This document shows, piece after piece, positions 1 through 9,547 of a DNA stretch of 64,000 nucleotides. Under the pieces are notes generated by a model. That model searched no databases, was not told the DNA's origin, and saw only the letters and a program-made list of their open reading frames with translations. The translations under genes and the position numbers were made by a program. The first letter of the stretch is position 1, and each line of letters begins with the position of its first letter. Source of the DNA: Ramlibacter cellulosilyticus (GTDB taxonomy: Bacteria > Pseudomonadota > Gammaproteobacteria > Burkholderiales > Burkholderiaceae_C); contig NZ_JACORT010000004.1 of assembly GCF_014297465.1 (NCBI RefSeq), positions 310,001 to 374,000 of the forward strand, written 5' to 3'.

Positions 1-3000
1 AACGTCGTGCTGTCCGGATCGGACGCCGCGAAGTCGGCGGTCGACAGCACCACCGTGCCGCCTTCGGCGACGGTGAGGCTCGCCGCATCCAGAACCGGCG
101 CGTCGTTGGCCGCCGTGAAGGTGATCGCCGCGGCCAGCGTGTTGCCCGTGGCAGCGCCATCGCCGACGGTCGCGGCGAAGGAAGGTGCCGTCTCGTCGCC
201 ATCGTCCACGAAGCGCACGGCTCCGGCCGCCAGCTGGGCCGAGGTGAAGCTCGTCGCCGCGTTCCAGCTGCTGCCGTCGAACACCTGGAACACGCCGCCG
301 CTGACCGCCGACACCGTGAAGGTGAAGTCGCCGCTGTCCGGATCGGTGACGGCGAAGTTGGCGGTCGAGAGCACGACCGCGCCGCCTTCCACGACTGCGA
401 GGGAAGCTCCCGTGAGCACCGGCGCATCGTTCGCCGGCGTGAAGGTGATGCCCGCGGCCACGGTGTTGCTGCCCAGCGCGCCGTCGCTCGCGGTCACGCT
501 GAAGGACGGCGGCACTTCGTCGCCGTCGTCCACGAATCGCACGGCGCCGGCCGAGAGCTGCGCGGTCGTGAAGCTCGTGGCCGCGTTCCAGGCAGCACCG
601 TCGAAGACTTCGAAGCTGCCGCCCGTGACGGCGGAAACGGTGAAGGTGAAGGAGCTGCTGTCCGGATCGGCCACGCCGAAGTTCGCCGTCGACAACAGGA
701 CGGTGGCGCCTTCGCCCACCGCGAGCTGGGCCGACGTCATCGCCGGCGCGTCGTTCGCCGGCACGAAGGTGATCGCCGCCGCCACGGTGTTGCCCGTCGC
801 GACCCCGTCGCCCACCGTGACGTCGAAGGACGGAGCGAGTTCGTCGCCGTCGTCGACGAAGCGCACGGTGCCCGCTGCGAGCTGCGCGGACGTGAAGCTC
901 GCCGCCGCGTTCCAGGTGGTGCCGTCGAAGACCTGGAACACCCCGCCCAGCACGGCGGAGACGGTGTAGGTGAATGCCGTGCTGTCCGGATCGGTCGCGC
1001 CGAAATTGGCAGGCGACAGCACCGTCGTGCCACCCTCCGTGACGGCCAGTGTCGCGGAACCCAGCACCGGCGCGTCGTTGGCCGCCGTGAAGGAAACGGC
1101 GGCGGCCAGCGTGTTGCCGGTCGCCGCCCCGTCGCTGACGGACACGTCGAACGCGGGAGGCAGCTCGTCGCCGTCGTCGACGAAACGCACGACGCCTGCG
1201 GCGAGCTGCGCGGAGCTGAAGGCCGTCGCCGTGTTCCAGGCGGCGCCGTCGAACACCTGGAACGTGCCGCCGCTGACTGCCGACACCGTGAAGGTGAACG
1301 CGCTGCCGTCCGGGTCCGCCACGCCGAAGTTCGCCGGCGACAGCATCGTGGCCCCGCCTTCGGTCACGCTCAACGATGCCCCCGTCAGGACCGGCGCGTC
1401 GTTCACCGGCACGAAGGTGACGGCCGCTGCCACGGTGTTGCTGCCCAGGGCGCCGTCGCTCGCGGTCACGCTGAAGGACGGCGGCACCTCGTCGCCGTCG
1501 TCCACGAAGCGCACCGCACCGGCCGCGAGCTGCGCGGTCGTGAAGCTCGCTGCCGTGTTCCAGGCCGCGCCGGCTAAGACCTGGAACGTGCCACCGGTGA
1601 CCGCCGACACCGTGAAGGTGAAGTCGCTGCTGTCCGGATCGCTGACGCTGAAGTCCGCTTCCGACAGCACGACGGTGCCGCCCTCGGCCACCGTGACCTG
1701 GACCGCACCCAGCACCGGCGCGTCGTTCACCCGCGTGAAGGCGACGTCCACGGCACGCGTGTTCCCCGTCGCCGATCCGTCACCCACCGACAGCGACAGG
1801 GCGGGCGCGATCTCGTCGCCGTCGTCCACGAAGCGCACCGCGCCTGCGGCCAGCTGGGCGGAGGTGAAGCTCGTCGCCGCACTCCAGCCGCTGCCGTCGA
1901 ACACCTCGATGCGCCCGCCATTCAGCAGGGCAACGCCGAAGGTGAAGCTCGCGCTGTCCGGGTCGGAAACGGCGAAGTCCGACGGCGACAGGACCACCGT
2001 CCCGCCCTCGCCAACCGCGATGGAAGCCCCGGTGAGCACCGGCGCATCGTTGGCGGCCGTGAAGGCGATGACCGCGGTGACCGTGTTGCCCGTGGCCGTG
2101 CCGTCGCCAACGGCCACATCGAAGGAAGGTGCCGTCTCGTCGCCATCGTCGACGAAGCGGACGGCGCCCGCCGCCAGCTGCGCCGAGGTGAAGCTCGTCG
2201 CCGCGTTCCAGCTGGCGCCGTCGTACACCTGGAGCACGCCGCCGGTCACGGCCGACACCGTGAAGGTGAAGTCGCCGCTGTCCGGATCGGTGACGGCGAA
2301 GTTGGCCGTCGAGAGCACGACCGTGCCGCCTTCCACGACGGCGAGGGAGGCCCCCGTGAGTACCGGCGCATCGTTGCCCGGCGTGAAGGTGATGCCCGCG
2401 GCCACGGTGTTGCCGGCCAGCGCGCCGTCGCTGGCGGTCACGCTGAACGACGGCGGCACCTCGTCGCCGTCGTCCACGAACCGCACCGCGCCGCCGGCGA
2501 GCTGCGCGGAGCTGAAGCTCGTGGCCGCGTTCCAGGCCACCCCGTCGTAGACCTCGAAGCTGCCACCCGTGAGCGCCGAAACGGTGAAGGTGAACGCCAG
2601 GCTGTCCGGGTCGCTCACGGCGAAGTTGGCCGTCGACAGCACCACGGTGCCGCCTTCGCTCACCGCCAGCTGCGCCGACGTGATCGCCGGCGCGTCGTTG
2701 CCCCGGGTGAACGCGATGTCCACGGCCCGCGTGTTGCCCGTCGCCGTCCCGTCGCGCACCGACAGCGAGAGCGTCGGCGCCGTCTCGTCGCCGTCGTCGG
2801 CGAAGCGCACCGCGCCCGCCGCGAGCTGTGCCGAGGTGAAGCTCGTGGCGGCGTTCCAGGACGCGCCGTCGAAGACCTGGATCGTGCCGCCGGCGACCGC
2901 CGCAACGGTGAAGGTGAAGGCGCTGCTGTCCGGATCGTCCACGCCGAAGTCTGCGGTGGACAGCACCACGGTGCCGCCTTCCGCCACGGCGAGAGAGGCT

Positions 3001-6000
3001 GCCGTGAGCGCCGGCGCGTCGTTCACCGGCACCCACGTGATGGATGCCGCCACGGTGCTGCTGGCGAGCGCGCCATCGCTGGCGGTCACGCTGAAGGCCG
3101 GCGGCACCTCGTCGCCGTCGTCCACGAAACGCACCGCGCCGGCCGCGAGCTGCGCGGACGTGAAGCTCGTGGCCGTGTTCCAGCTCGCCCCGACCAGGAC
3201 CTGGAAGGTGCCGCCGGTGACCGCCGACACGGTGAAGGTGAAGGCGTTGCTGTCCGGATCGCTGAGGCCGAAGTTCGCCGCGGACAGCACCGCGATGCCG
3301 CCTTCCGCGACCGTGAGCGATGCCGACGAGAGCACCGGCGCGTCGTTCACCTTCGTGAACGTGATGTTCGCCGCGCGCGTGTTGCTGCTGGCGGCGCCGT
3401 CGCTGGCCGTCAGGCTGAAGGCCGGCGGCAGTTCGTCGCCGTCGTCGACGAAGCGCACCTGCCCGGCCGAGAGTTGGACCGACGTGAAGCTGGTCGCGGT
3501 GTTCCACGCACTGCCGTCGTGGACCTCGAACGTGCCGCCGCTGAGGCCGCTGACGGTGAAGGTCAGGCTGCTGCTGTCGGGGTCGGTCGCGACGACGGTC
3601 CCGGGGCCGAGCACCACCGTCGCCCCTTCCGTCACGTTCAGCCGGACCAGCGCGAGCATCGGCGGATCGTTCACGGCCGTGACGTCGATGGCAACGGTGC
3701 CGCTCGCCGACTGCGCCGGCCCGCCGGTGTTGCCGAGGTCGTCCACCGTGACCTGCACCGAGGCCGGCCCCGAATACTCCGCGTCCGGGCGGTAGCGCAT
3801 GCCCGCCAGTGCCGCGTTCACGTCGGCCACGCTTCCGGTGAAGGTCACCGTGGTGTCCGCGGCCCCGTCGCCCGCGCTGAACGACAGCCCGGGCAGCCGG
3901 TCGTAGCGTTGCCCGAAGATGCCGCTGCCGTCGCCGGTGCCGTTGCCGCTCCAGACCACCAGATAGTCCCCGCCGCGCGTCATCGCCAGCGAGGCGTTCT
4001 GCTGGTCGTTGGCGACGGTGGTGTTGACCAGCGTCTCGGCGCCCACGGCGCTGCCGTCCGCCGCGAAGCGCTGCATGAACACGCCCTGGCTGTTGCCGTC
4101 GTCGATCGACTTGGTGTCCCAGCTCACGACGAAGTTGCCGGCGTCGTCGATGCCCACCGCAGGCGCGAGCTGCGCGTGCTGCTTCGTGGTGTTGACGCGG
4201 AACTCGCCGCCCAGCGCATTGCCCGACGCGTCGTAGCGGCGGGCGAAGATGCCGTCGTCGTCGCCGGCGCCCTCGCCTTCCCAGGCCACCACGAAGCTCC
4301 CGGCCGCATTCATGGCCACCGTGGCGTGCCACTGGTCGTGGCTGCTCGTCGTGTTCACCACGAACTCGCCGCCAACGGCGTTGCCGGCAGCGTCGTAGCG
4401 CTGGCCCACGACCGCGTAGCCGTCGCCATCCTGCCCGCGGCTTTGCCAGACCACCACGAAGTTGCCGGCAGCATCCATCGCGGCGGCGGGCCGCATCTGG
4501 CCGTCCGAGGTCGTGGCGTTGACGCGGAACTCGCCGCCCAGCGCATTGCCGGCCGCGTCGAAGCGCCGCGCGTAGACGTCGTAGGTCGGCACGGCGCCGC
4601 TCGGGTTGCCGGCGTGCCAGGCGATCACGAAGTTGCCCGCCGCGTCCATGGCGATGGACGGCTGCCGCTCGCTCGCGGACGCCGCCACGTTCACCTGGAA
4701 CTCGCCGCCCAGCGCATTGCCCGCCGCATCGTAGCGGCGCGCGAACACGCCCCAGCTCGCCCCGTCCTGGTTCTCGCTTTCCCATGCGACGACGAAGTTG
4801 CCCGCTGCATCCATCGCGACCACGGCATGGGCCTGGTCGGAACCGGCCGTGGCGTTCACCTGGAACGCGGCCCCCTGCGCCACGCCGGCCGCATTGAAGC
4901 GCTGCGCGAACACGCCCGTGCCGCTGCCGTCGCCGGACTGCCAGACCACCACGAAGTTGCCGGCGGCGTCCACGGCCACGGCCTGCCGGCTGTCCGGGTC
5001 CAGGAACTGGGCCCCCGCCGTCGTCGCGTTGATGCGGAACTCGCCCCCGGCGGCCACCGTGGTGCCGCCGAGGCTGATCGTGCCGTGCGTGACCGACACC
5101 GTCACCTGCACCATTCCGCTGCCGGCATCCACGTCGCCGACCACGACCTGGGTGCCGCCACCGGCGGAGAACACGACTTCCGTATCCTCCGCAACGGTCT
5201 GCGCGCCCGGCACCGTCACGGTCGGCGCGTCGTTCACGGCGGCGACGGTGACGGTCGCGGAGCGCGCGACGGCCGGCAGCGCGCCGTCGGAAGCCGTGAC
5301 CGTGACCGTGCGGCTCGTCGTGGTTGGCCGGTCGCTGGTGTTCGTGTACTGCACGCCCCGCAGGATGGCCTCGTAGGTGGCCACCGACGCGCTTCCGTTC
5401 ACCGTCAGCACGCCGGTCGCCGGTGCATAGCCGAAGACCAGTCCCGCGGCGCTCGCGGCCGCGGCAGCGGCTGCATCGAGCGAGAGCGACTCCACTGCAT
5501 TGCCATCGGGGCGCGCGCCCAGCGCGAGGGTCAGCGAGACCAGGTTCGCGGAATCCGCGTCGGCCAGGCGGGCGGTGGGGGCGATGGCCACCGGCGTCCG
5601 TTCGGTGAATGCGACGGTGACGTTCACCGCGGGGGAGCCGCCGTCGAGGTCCACGACCGGCGCGTCGTTGACGGCACTGACCGTCACCGTGGCCATGCGC
5701 GAGAGGCTCGTTGCCGCGCCATCGCTGGCGGCCACGGTGAGCGAGCGGTTGGCCGTCGTCGGCGCGTCGCTGTCGTTGCGGTACTGCAGGCCGCGCAGCA
5801 CGGCTTCGTAGGTCGGGACCGAGGCGGTGCCCGTGATCGACAGCACGCCGGTGCCGTGCGTGTAGTCGACCGCCAGTCCCGCGCCGGTGGCGGTCGCGAG
5901 CGCAGTGTCTTCGAGCCACAGCCACTCGAGGGCGTCCCCGTCGGGCCGCGCTGCCAGCGTCACCGTCAGCGACTGCAGCGCCGCGGAATCCACGTCCGCC

Positions 6001-8633
6001 AGGGTGGCCGCCGGAGCGACGAGCACGGGCGTCTGCTCGGTGAAGGCGGCGGTGGCGTCCTGGCCGGGCGCGGCGCCATTCAGGTCCAACACGGGTGCGT
6101 CGGGCACGGGCGTGTAGCTCACGATCGCCAGGACGATCGCGCTGGAAGCGAGGCCGTCGCTGACGCTCACGCTGTAGCCGGGTGCCGTCTCGTCGCCGTC
6201 GTCCACGAAGCGCACGGCGCCCGCAGCGAGCTGCGCGGACGTGAACGCGCTCGCCGCATTCCAGGCGCTGCCGTCGAAGACCTGGAAACCGCCACCGCTC
6301 ACCGCGGAGACCGTGAAGGTAAAGGAGCTGCTGTCGACGTCCGTGACGCTGAAGTCGGCGGGCGAGAGCGTGACCGCCTGCCCTTCGGAAACCGCGAGCG
6401 TCGCGGCTCCGAGCACGGGCGGCAGGTTGGGCAGCAGCTCCGCGAGCCGCAGCACGAAGGCATCCGCGCCGCCGCCTGGCGCGGACTGCGCCGCGCCGGT
6501 GCTGCCCTGACCCGCCGTCGAGGTTGTCGCCACGACGTACGCATCGTTGCCGCGCACGAGCACGCCCCCGGTGGACATGCCTTGCCCGTAGTAGGTCGCG
6601 TACTCCAGGTCGGAGGCGCCGCCGCCCACGGGGTGGATCACGGCCACGTACATCGCCTGGCCGTTGTTGCTGGCATCGAGCGCGCCCGTCGTGGCCAGGC
6701 CTGCGGTCGACGTGGCGTTGCCGACGACGACCACGCGCCCCTTCGCCACCGTGAGGCCCGTGGGGCGATCCACGTCGTTGCCGCCGAGATACGTGGAGTA
6801 CACCAGTTGCCCTGCGACCGGCGCCGTGGTGTCGTAGATCCGCAGGAACCCCGTGTCCGCGTTGTTCACCGGCGAGGTCGTGCGCCACGCGCCGGCGGTG
6901 GTCGCCAGCGGGTTGGTGTTGCGTCCGCGCGTGACGCCCACCAGGTACGCCTTGCCGCCCGCATCCGTGGCGACGCCGGTCACCGTGTCGTCCTCGGTCG
7001 AGCCGACATAGGTGGCGTACTGCACGTCGCCCGTGGCGGTGGAAAGCCGGGCGAGGAAGCCGTCGATGGTGTTGGCCAGGGCCGGCTGGTAGGCGTTCAC
7101 CATCGGCACGTTGGCGGACTGCGTGTTGCCCACCATGAACAGCTGCGAGCCGTTCAGCGCGAGCCCGGTCGCGCTGTCCAGCGCATTGCCGCCGAACAGC
7201 TTGTCGAACAGCAGCGAGCCGGTGGGACTGTATTTCTGGACGAAGGCGTTGTCCGAGCTGCCCAGCAGGTCCGAGAGCAGGCCCGTGAGCAGCCCGCTGT
7301 CGCTCATCTGCCCCGCGACGTAGAAGTTGCCCGCGGCATCGACGACCACCGCATTGGCGCTGTCGCTGCCCGCATTGCCGCCGACGTAGGTGCTGAACTG
7401 CAGCGCCCCCGAGGCGTCCAGCTTCACCACCACGCCGTCCTGCGCGCCGTTGAGGGTCTTGTCCGGCGCATTCGCGGTCGTGGGGAAGTTGCTGGAGGAG
7501 GTCCAGCCGGTCACGACGACGTTGCCGCTGCCGTCCACGGCGATCGCCTTGCCCTGCTCGTCGCCCGCGCCCCCGAGCAGCACGAAGCTGCCGCCGATGC
7601 GTGTCGTGTACTGCAGCGTCGTGAGCGTCGGATCGAAGCGGGCGACGTACATGTCCCCGTTGCCGCCGGACCCCATCACGGTGCCGCCCCCCGCTGCCGG
7701 GAAATCGCTGCTCGCCGTGCGGCCGGTGATGTAGATCCGGCCGGCCGCATCCACGGCGATCCCCGTGGCGTTCTCGCCCCCCGAGCCGCCCAGGTAGCTG
7801 GCGTAGTCCAGAACGGGGTCGATCACCAGCTCGCGCGCGCGGTCGTAGGCACCGAGCTCGAAGCCGATGCTGCCGTCCTCGTGGATCGCATAGCGGCTTG
7901 CGACAGCCTCCCGGCCCTGCTCGCCGCGCTGGTAGCTCACGGGCGCCTGGAAGCGCAGCTCGGCCTCGCTGCCCTGCAGGCGCAGCACGAGATCGCCGTC
8001 GGCTGCGATCGTGGCACTTTCCACGCCGTCGAAGCGCAGCCGGATCGCGTCCGCATCCGCGCCCGCGGCCACGACGAAGTCGTACTCCAGCTGGCGCTGC
8101 GCGCCGTAATAGCGCAGGTCCACGCCCTCGTACACGCCGCGGTACAGCACGCTGCCGTAGTTGGCGATGGCTGTGCGCCACGCGGCGGCGTCGTCGCCGA
8201 CGTAGACGTTGCTGCGCGCGGCGAGCAGCCCTTCGCCTTCGGCCTGCACGTCTTCGCGGGCGCCCTGCAGGTCCAGGTGCACGATGTTCTGCCCCTGTTC
8301 GCCGGCGAGGGACAACCAGGCTTCCCCGCCGCCCAGCCCGATGGCGTAGCCGCTGCCATACGCCGTGAAGTCGATGCCCGCGCGGTGCTGCCCCACGTTC
8401 TGCTCGAAGGCGAGCGGCATCGCGGCATACGTCGCCGCCTGGCCCTGCGCCGTGCTGCCGGCGTACTCGCCGGCGGAGGTCAGGGTCCTCTGCTCCACCG
8501 CGACGTCGGCAGACGCGGCCAGCGCGAGGCCTGCGGCGATATCGGCCGAGAAGAGCAGGCGCGGCTCCATGGGCTCCGCCACCGGCACCGGCCTTGCGGC
8601 CCGGGCGTCAGGGTGGCGGCGGAACCAGCGCAC
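1..8633 (-). CDS. Giant LEPR-XLL-type repeat protein, 3' end outside the window
   Basis: At least 2877 residues; the frame is still open at base 1. It starts at a GTG 11 nt after the upstream adaptor gene, with AAGGG 8 nt before it; the first ATG, at 8570, would lose 21 residues. Residues 22-31 read MEPRLLFSAD, the LEPR-XLL-type tag of large secreted repeat proteins; no classical Sec signal peptide is visible. About residues 72-260 resemble the DUF7948 domain (FEQNVGQ motif). Residues 275-730 are SBBP beta-propeller repeats (YLGGSGGENATGIAVD). Then come one cadherin-like repeat, two longer DAPVLDLNG-type repeats (about 846-1131) and seven 60-65-residue GGEFRVN/DAAGNFVV repeats (about 1193-1584). 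From about residue 1650 to the window edge there are tandem 108-residue cadherin-like repeats (DPDS, FTFTVSAVTGG, RFVDDGDE). A surface or exported adhesin-like role is inferred. It is the last visible gene of an operon with adaptor, protease and SecA-like genes, so those are its likely exporters. Confidence 0.9.
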   Translation of the reverse strand, partial: MRWFRRHPDARAARPVPVAEPMEPRLLFSADIAAGLALAASADVAVEQRTLTSAGEYAGSTAQGQAATYAAMPLAFEQNVGQHRAGIDFTAYGSGYAIGLGGGEAWLSLAGEQGQNIVHLDLQGAREDVQAEGEGLLAARSNVYVGDDAAAWRTAIANYGSVLYRGVYEGVDLRYYGAQRQLEYDFVVAAGADADAIRLRFDGVESATIAADGDLVLRLQGSEAELRFQAPVSYQRGEQGREAVASRYAIHEDGSIGFELGAYDRARELVIDPVLDYASYLGGSGGENATGIAVDAAGRIYITGRTASSDFPAAGGGTVMGSGGNGDMYVARFDPTLTTLQYTTRIGGSFVLLGGAGDEQGKAIAVDGSGNVVVTGWTSSSNFPTTANAPDKTLNGAQDGVVVKLDASGALQFSTYVGGNAGSDSANAVVVDAAGNFYVAGQMSDSGLLTGLLSDLLGSSDNAFVQKYSPTGSLLFDKLFGGNALDSATGLALNGSQLFMVGNTQSANVPMVNAYQPALANTIDGFLARLSTATGDVQYATYVGSTEDDTVTGVATDAGGKAYLVGVTRGRNTNPLATTAGAWRTTSPVNNADTGFLRIYDTTAPVAGQLVYSTYLGGNDVDRPTGLTVAKGRVVVVGNATSTAGLATTGALDASNNGQAMYVAVIHPVGGGASDLEYATYYGQGMSTGGVLVRGNDAYVVATTSTAGQGSTGAAQSAPGGGADAFVLRLAELLPNLPPVLGAATLAVSEGQAVTLSPADFSVTDVDSSSFTFTVSAVSGGGFQVFDGSAWNAASAFTSAQLAAGAVRFVDDGDETAPGYSVSVSDGLASSAIVLAIVSYTPVPDAPVLDLNGAAPGQDATAAFTEQTPVLVAPAATLADVDSAALQSLTVTLAARPDGDALEWLWLEDTALATATGAGLAVDYTHGTGVLSITGTASVPTYEAVLRGLQYRNDSDAPTTANRSLTVAASDGAATSLSRMATVTVSAVNDAPVVDLDGGSPAVNVTVAFTERTPVAIAPTARLADADSANLVSLTLALGARPDGNAVESLSLDAAAAAAASAAGLVFGYAPATGVLTVNGSASVATYEAILRGVQYTNTSDRPTTTSRTVTVTASDGALPAVARSATVTVAAVNDAPTVTVPGAQTVAEDTEVVFSAGGGTQVVVGDVDAGSGMVQVTVSVTHGTISLGGTTVAAGGEFRINATTAGAQFLDPDSRQAVAVDAAGNFVVVWQSGDGSGTGVFAQRFNAAGVAQGAAFQVNATAGSDQAHAVVAMDAAGNFVVAWESENQDGASWGVFARRYDAAGNALGGEFQVNVAASASERQPSIAMDAAGNFVIAWHAGNPSGAVPTYDVYARRFDAAGNALGGEFRVNATTSDGQMRPAAAMDAAGNFVVVWQSRGQDGDGYAVVGQRYDAAGNAVGGEFVVNTTSSHDQWHATVAMNAAGSFVVAWEGEGAGDDDGIFARRYDASGNALGGEFRVNTTKQHAQLAPAVGIDDAGNFVVSWDTKSIDDGNSQGVFMQRFAADGSAVGAETLVNTTVANDQQNASLAMTRGGDYLVVWSGNGTGDGSGIFGQRYDRLPGLSFSAGDGAADTTVTFTGSVADVNAALAGMRYRPDAEYSGPASVQVTVDDLGNTGGPAQSASGTVAIDVTAVNDPPMLALVRLNVTEGATVVLGPGTVVATDPDSSSLTFTVSGLSGGTFEVHDGSAWNTATSFTSVQLSAGQVRFVDDGDELPPAFSLTASDGAASSNTRAANITFTKVNDAPVLSSASLTVAEGGIAVLSAANFGLSDPDSNAFTFTVSAVTGGTFQVLVGASWNTATSFTSAQLAAGAVRFVDDGDEVPPAFSVTASDGALASSTVAASITWVPVNDAPALTAASLAVAEGGTVVLSTADFGVDDPDSSAFTFTVAAVAGGTIQVFDGASWNAATSFTSAQLAAGAVRFADDGDETAPTLSLSVRDGTATGNTRAVDIAFTRGNDAPAITSAQLAVSEGGTVVLSTANFAVSDPDSLAFTFTVSALTGGSFEVYDGVAWNAATSFSSAQLAGGAVRFVDDGDEVPPSFSVTASDGALAGNTVAAGITFTPGNDAPVLTGASLAVVEGGTVVLSTANFAVTDPDSGDFTFTVSAVTGGVLQVYDGASWNAATSFTSAQLAAGAVRFVDDGDETAPSFDVAVGDGTATGNTVTAVIAFTAANDAPVLTGASIAVGEGGTVVLSPSDFAVSDPDSASFTFGVALLNGGRIEVFDGSGWSAATSFTSAQLAAGAVRFVDDGDEIAPALSLSVGDGSATGNTRAVDVAFTRVNDAPVLGAVQVTVAEGGTVVLSEADFSVSDPDSSDFTFTVSAVTGGTFQVLAGAAWNTAASFTTAQLAAGAVRFVDDGDEVPPSFSVTASDGALGSNTVAAAVTFVPVNDAPVLTGASLSVTEGGATMLSPANFGVADPDGSAFTFTVSAVSGGTFQVFDGAAWNTATAFSSAQLAAGVVRFVDDGDELPPAFDVSVSDGAATGNTLAAAVSFTAANDAPVLGSATLAVTEGGTTVLSPANFGATDPDSTAFTYTVSAVLGGVFQVFDGTTWNAAASFTSAQLAAGTVRFVDDGDELAPSFDVTVGDGVATGNTVAAAITFVPANDAPAMTSAQLAVGEGATVLLSTANFGVADPDSSSFTFTVSAVTGGSFEVFDGAAWNAATSFTTAQLSAGAVRFVDDGDEVPPSFSVTASDGALGSNTVAAGITFTPANDAPVLTGASLAVVEGGAVVLSTANFAVTDPDSGDFTFTVSAVSGGVFQVFDGSSWNAATSFTSAQLAAGAVRFVDDGDETAPSFAATVGDGAATGNTLAAAITFTAANDAPVLDAASLTVAEGGTVVLSTADFAASDPDSTT
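101..3665 (-). repeat. Array of exact 324-bp tandem repeats inside the giant gene
   Basis: The landmark CGTCGTT/CATCGTT recurs at 101, 425, 749, 1073, 1397, 1721, 2045, 2369, 2693, 3017, 3341 and 3665, always 324 bp (108 codons) apart with no indel. The array continues to base 1. Each unit encodes one cadherin-like domain with a DPDS motif and an FVDDGDE motif. Units are alike but not identical. Unit blocks six apart (1944 bp) are more alike than neighbours: the stretch from about 181 and the one from about 2125 share long near-identical runs. Confidence 0.9.
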
Positions 8634-8641
8634 GGCTCAGG

Positions 8642-8646
8642 CCCTT
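8642..8646 (-). promoter_or_regulatory. Ribosome binding site for the GTG start of the giant gene
   Basis: AAGGG on the minus strand lies 8 nt before the GTG at 8633 and overlaps the stop codon of the preceding adaptor gene. It supports the GTG start, which keeps 21 residues before the EPRLLFSAD tag, over the ATG at 8570. Confidence 0.5.
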
Positions 8647-9547
8647 ACCTGCCCGGAGGGCCGGCGTTGACCAGCACGGGCGCCATCTGCAGGTTCAGCG
8701 ACGAGTCCAGCGCCGGCGGGCGGCCACGCTGCGGAGCGCGCGTGGGAGCCGAGGGCAGCGCGAGGTCCACCTTGCAGCGCACCCCGGCAGGCAGCGACAG
8801 GTCCGCATTCGGCAACTCCATGCGCACGCGGAAGGTGTTGCTGGCGCCGTCGATCAGCTTGTCCACCAGCGTGACCCTGGCGCTGCGCGGCGTCGCCCCC
8901 GGGAATTCCGGCGTGACGGTGAGGTCCATGCCCTGCCGCACCGACGTGTAGGCGGTGGCGGGCAGCACCACCTCGACCCGCAGCGGATGGACCATGGCGA
9001 CGCGGTAGATGGCCTTCTCCTCCACCCGCTCGCCGGGGGACAGGTAGCGCTCGACCACGATGCCGGAGATCGGGCTGCGGATCGTGCGCAGCCCCAGCTG
9101 CGCCAGGCTCAGCTCGTGCTCGCGCGCGAACACGTTGCGCTGCTCGCGCGCCTGCGCCAGCCGGTTCTCGGCGACGGCAGCCTCGGCACGCGCCTGCTCG
9201 AGCGCCTGGCTGGAAATGAACTGCTGGTTGGCGAGGTCGACGGCCCGCGCGAGTTTCTGCCGCGCGAGTTCGGCATTGGCCTCGGTCGCCTTGAGCTCGC
9301 CGACGGCCTGCGCCTTGCTGGCCGCCACCGCGACGGACTGGCGCTCCACGTCGGAGCGCAAGGTGGCCAGCGGCTGGCCGGACCGCACGCGGTCACCCCG
9401 CTCCACCAGCGTGGACTCGATGACCCCGATGACCGGGCTGCCGACCTCGGAGACCCGCAGCGGCTCGATCAGGCAGCCGAGCGCCTGCGCACCTGCCAGC
9501 GCAGGGGCGAGCCAGCCCGCGACCAGCACCCAACGACCTCTTCTCAT
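8645..9547 (-). CDS. HlyD-family periplasmic adaptor protein with signal peptide
   Basis: 300 residues. An N-terminal signal peptide is visible (basic MRRGR, hydrophobic core, likely cleavage near AGA-QA), so it is probably periplasmic. The body is a short membrane-fusion/adaptor protein. The first biotin-lipoyl half surrounds GVIESTLVERGDRVRSGQ. An alpha-helical hairpin rich in Ala, Glu and Gln covers about residues 80-160. The second lipoyl half contains RSPISGIVVERYLSPGE, followed by a beta-barrel part. Such proteins bridge inner-membrane transporters and outer-membrane channels. Its ATG overlaps the SecA-like stop codon (ATGA) and its stop lies 11 nt before the giant gene, so it is in the same operon. 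No ABC or RND transporter gene accompanies it here. Family assignment is firm; the partner is inferred from the operon. Confidence 0.9.
   Translation of the reverse strand: MRRGRWVLVAGWLAPALAGAQALGCLIEPLRVSEVGSPVIGVIESTLVERGDRVRSGQPLATLRSDVERQSVAVAASKAQAVGELKATEANAELARQKLARAVDLANQQFISSQALEQARAEAAVAENRLAQAREQRNVFAREHELSLAQLGLRTIRSPISGIVVERYLSPGERVEEKAIYRVAMVHPLRVEVVLPATAYTSVRQGMDLTVTPEFPGATPRSARVTLVDKLIDGASNTFRVRMELPNADLSLPAGVRCKVDLALPSAPTRAPQRGRPPALDSSLNLQMAPVLVNAGPPGR

Noticed and set aside
101..3665. Regular repeats as a possible CRISPR or satellite array
   Set aside because: The period is 324 bp with coding sense throughout, and there are no short repeats with unique spacers. It is a protein-domain array.
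1780..8181. A 2133-codon open frame on the minus strand inside the giant gene
   Set aside because: Its product is Arg/Gly/His-rich with no domain sense and lies in a different frame from the repeat protein. It stays open only because of GC-rich repetitive codons.
3474..8951. An 1825-codon open frame on the plus strand
   Set aside because: Antisense to the giant gene and adaptor, Arg/His/Val-rich and without recognisable domains; a GC-bias artefact. The same holds for long plus-strand frames at 11544-13781, 15798-19400, 20162-22639, 24737-26632, 32028-34562 and 48274-50577.
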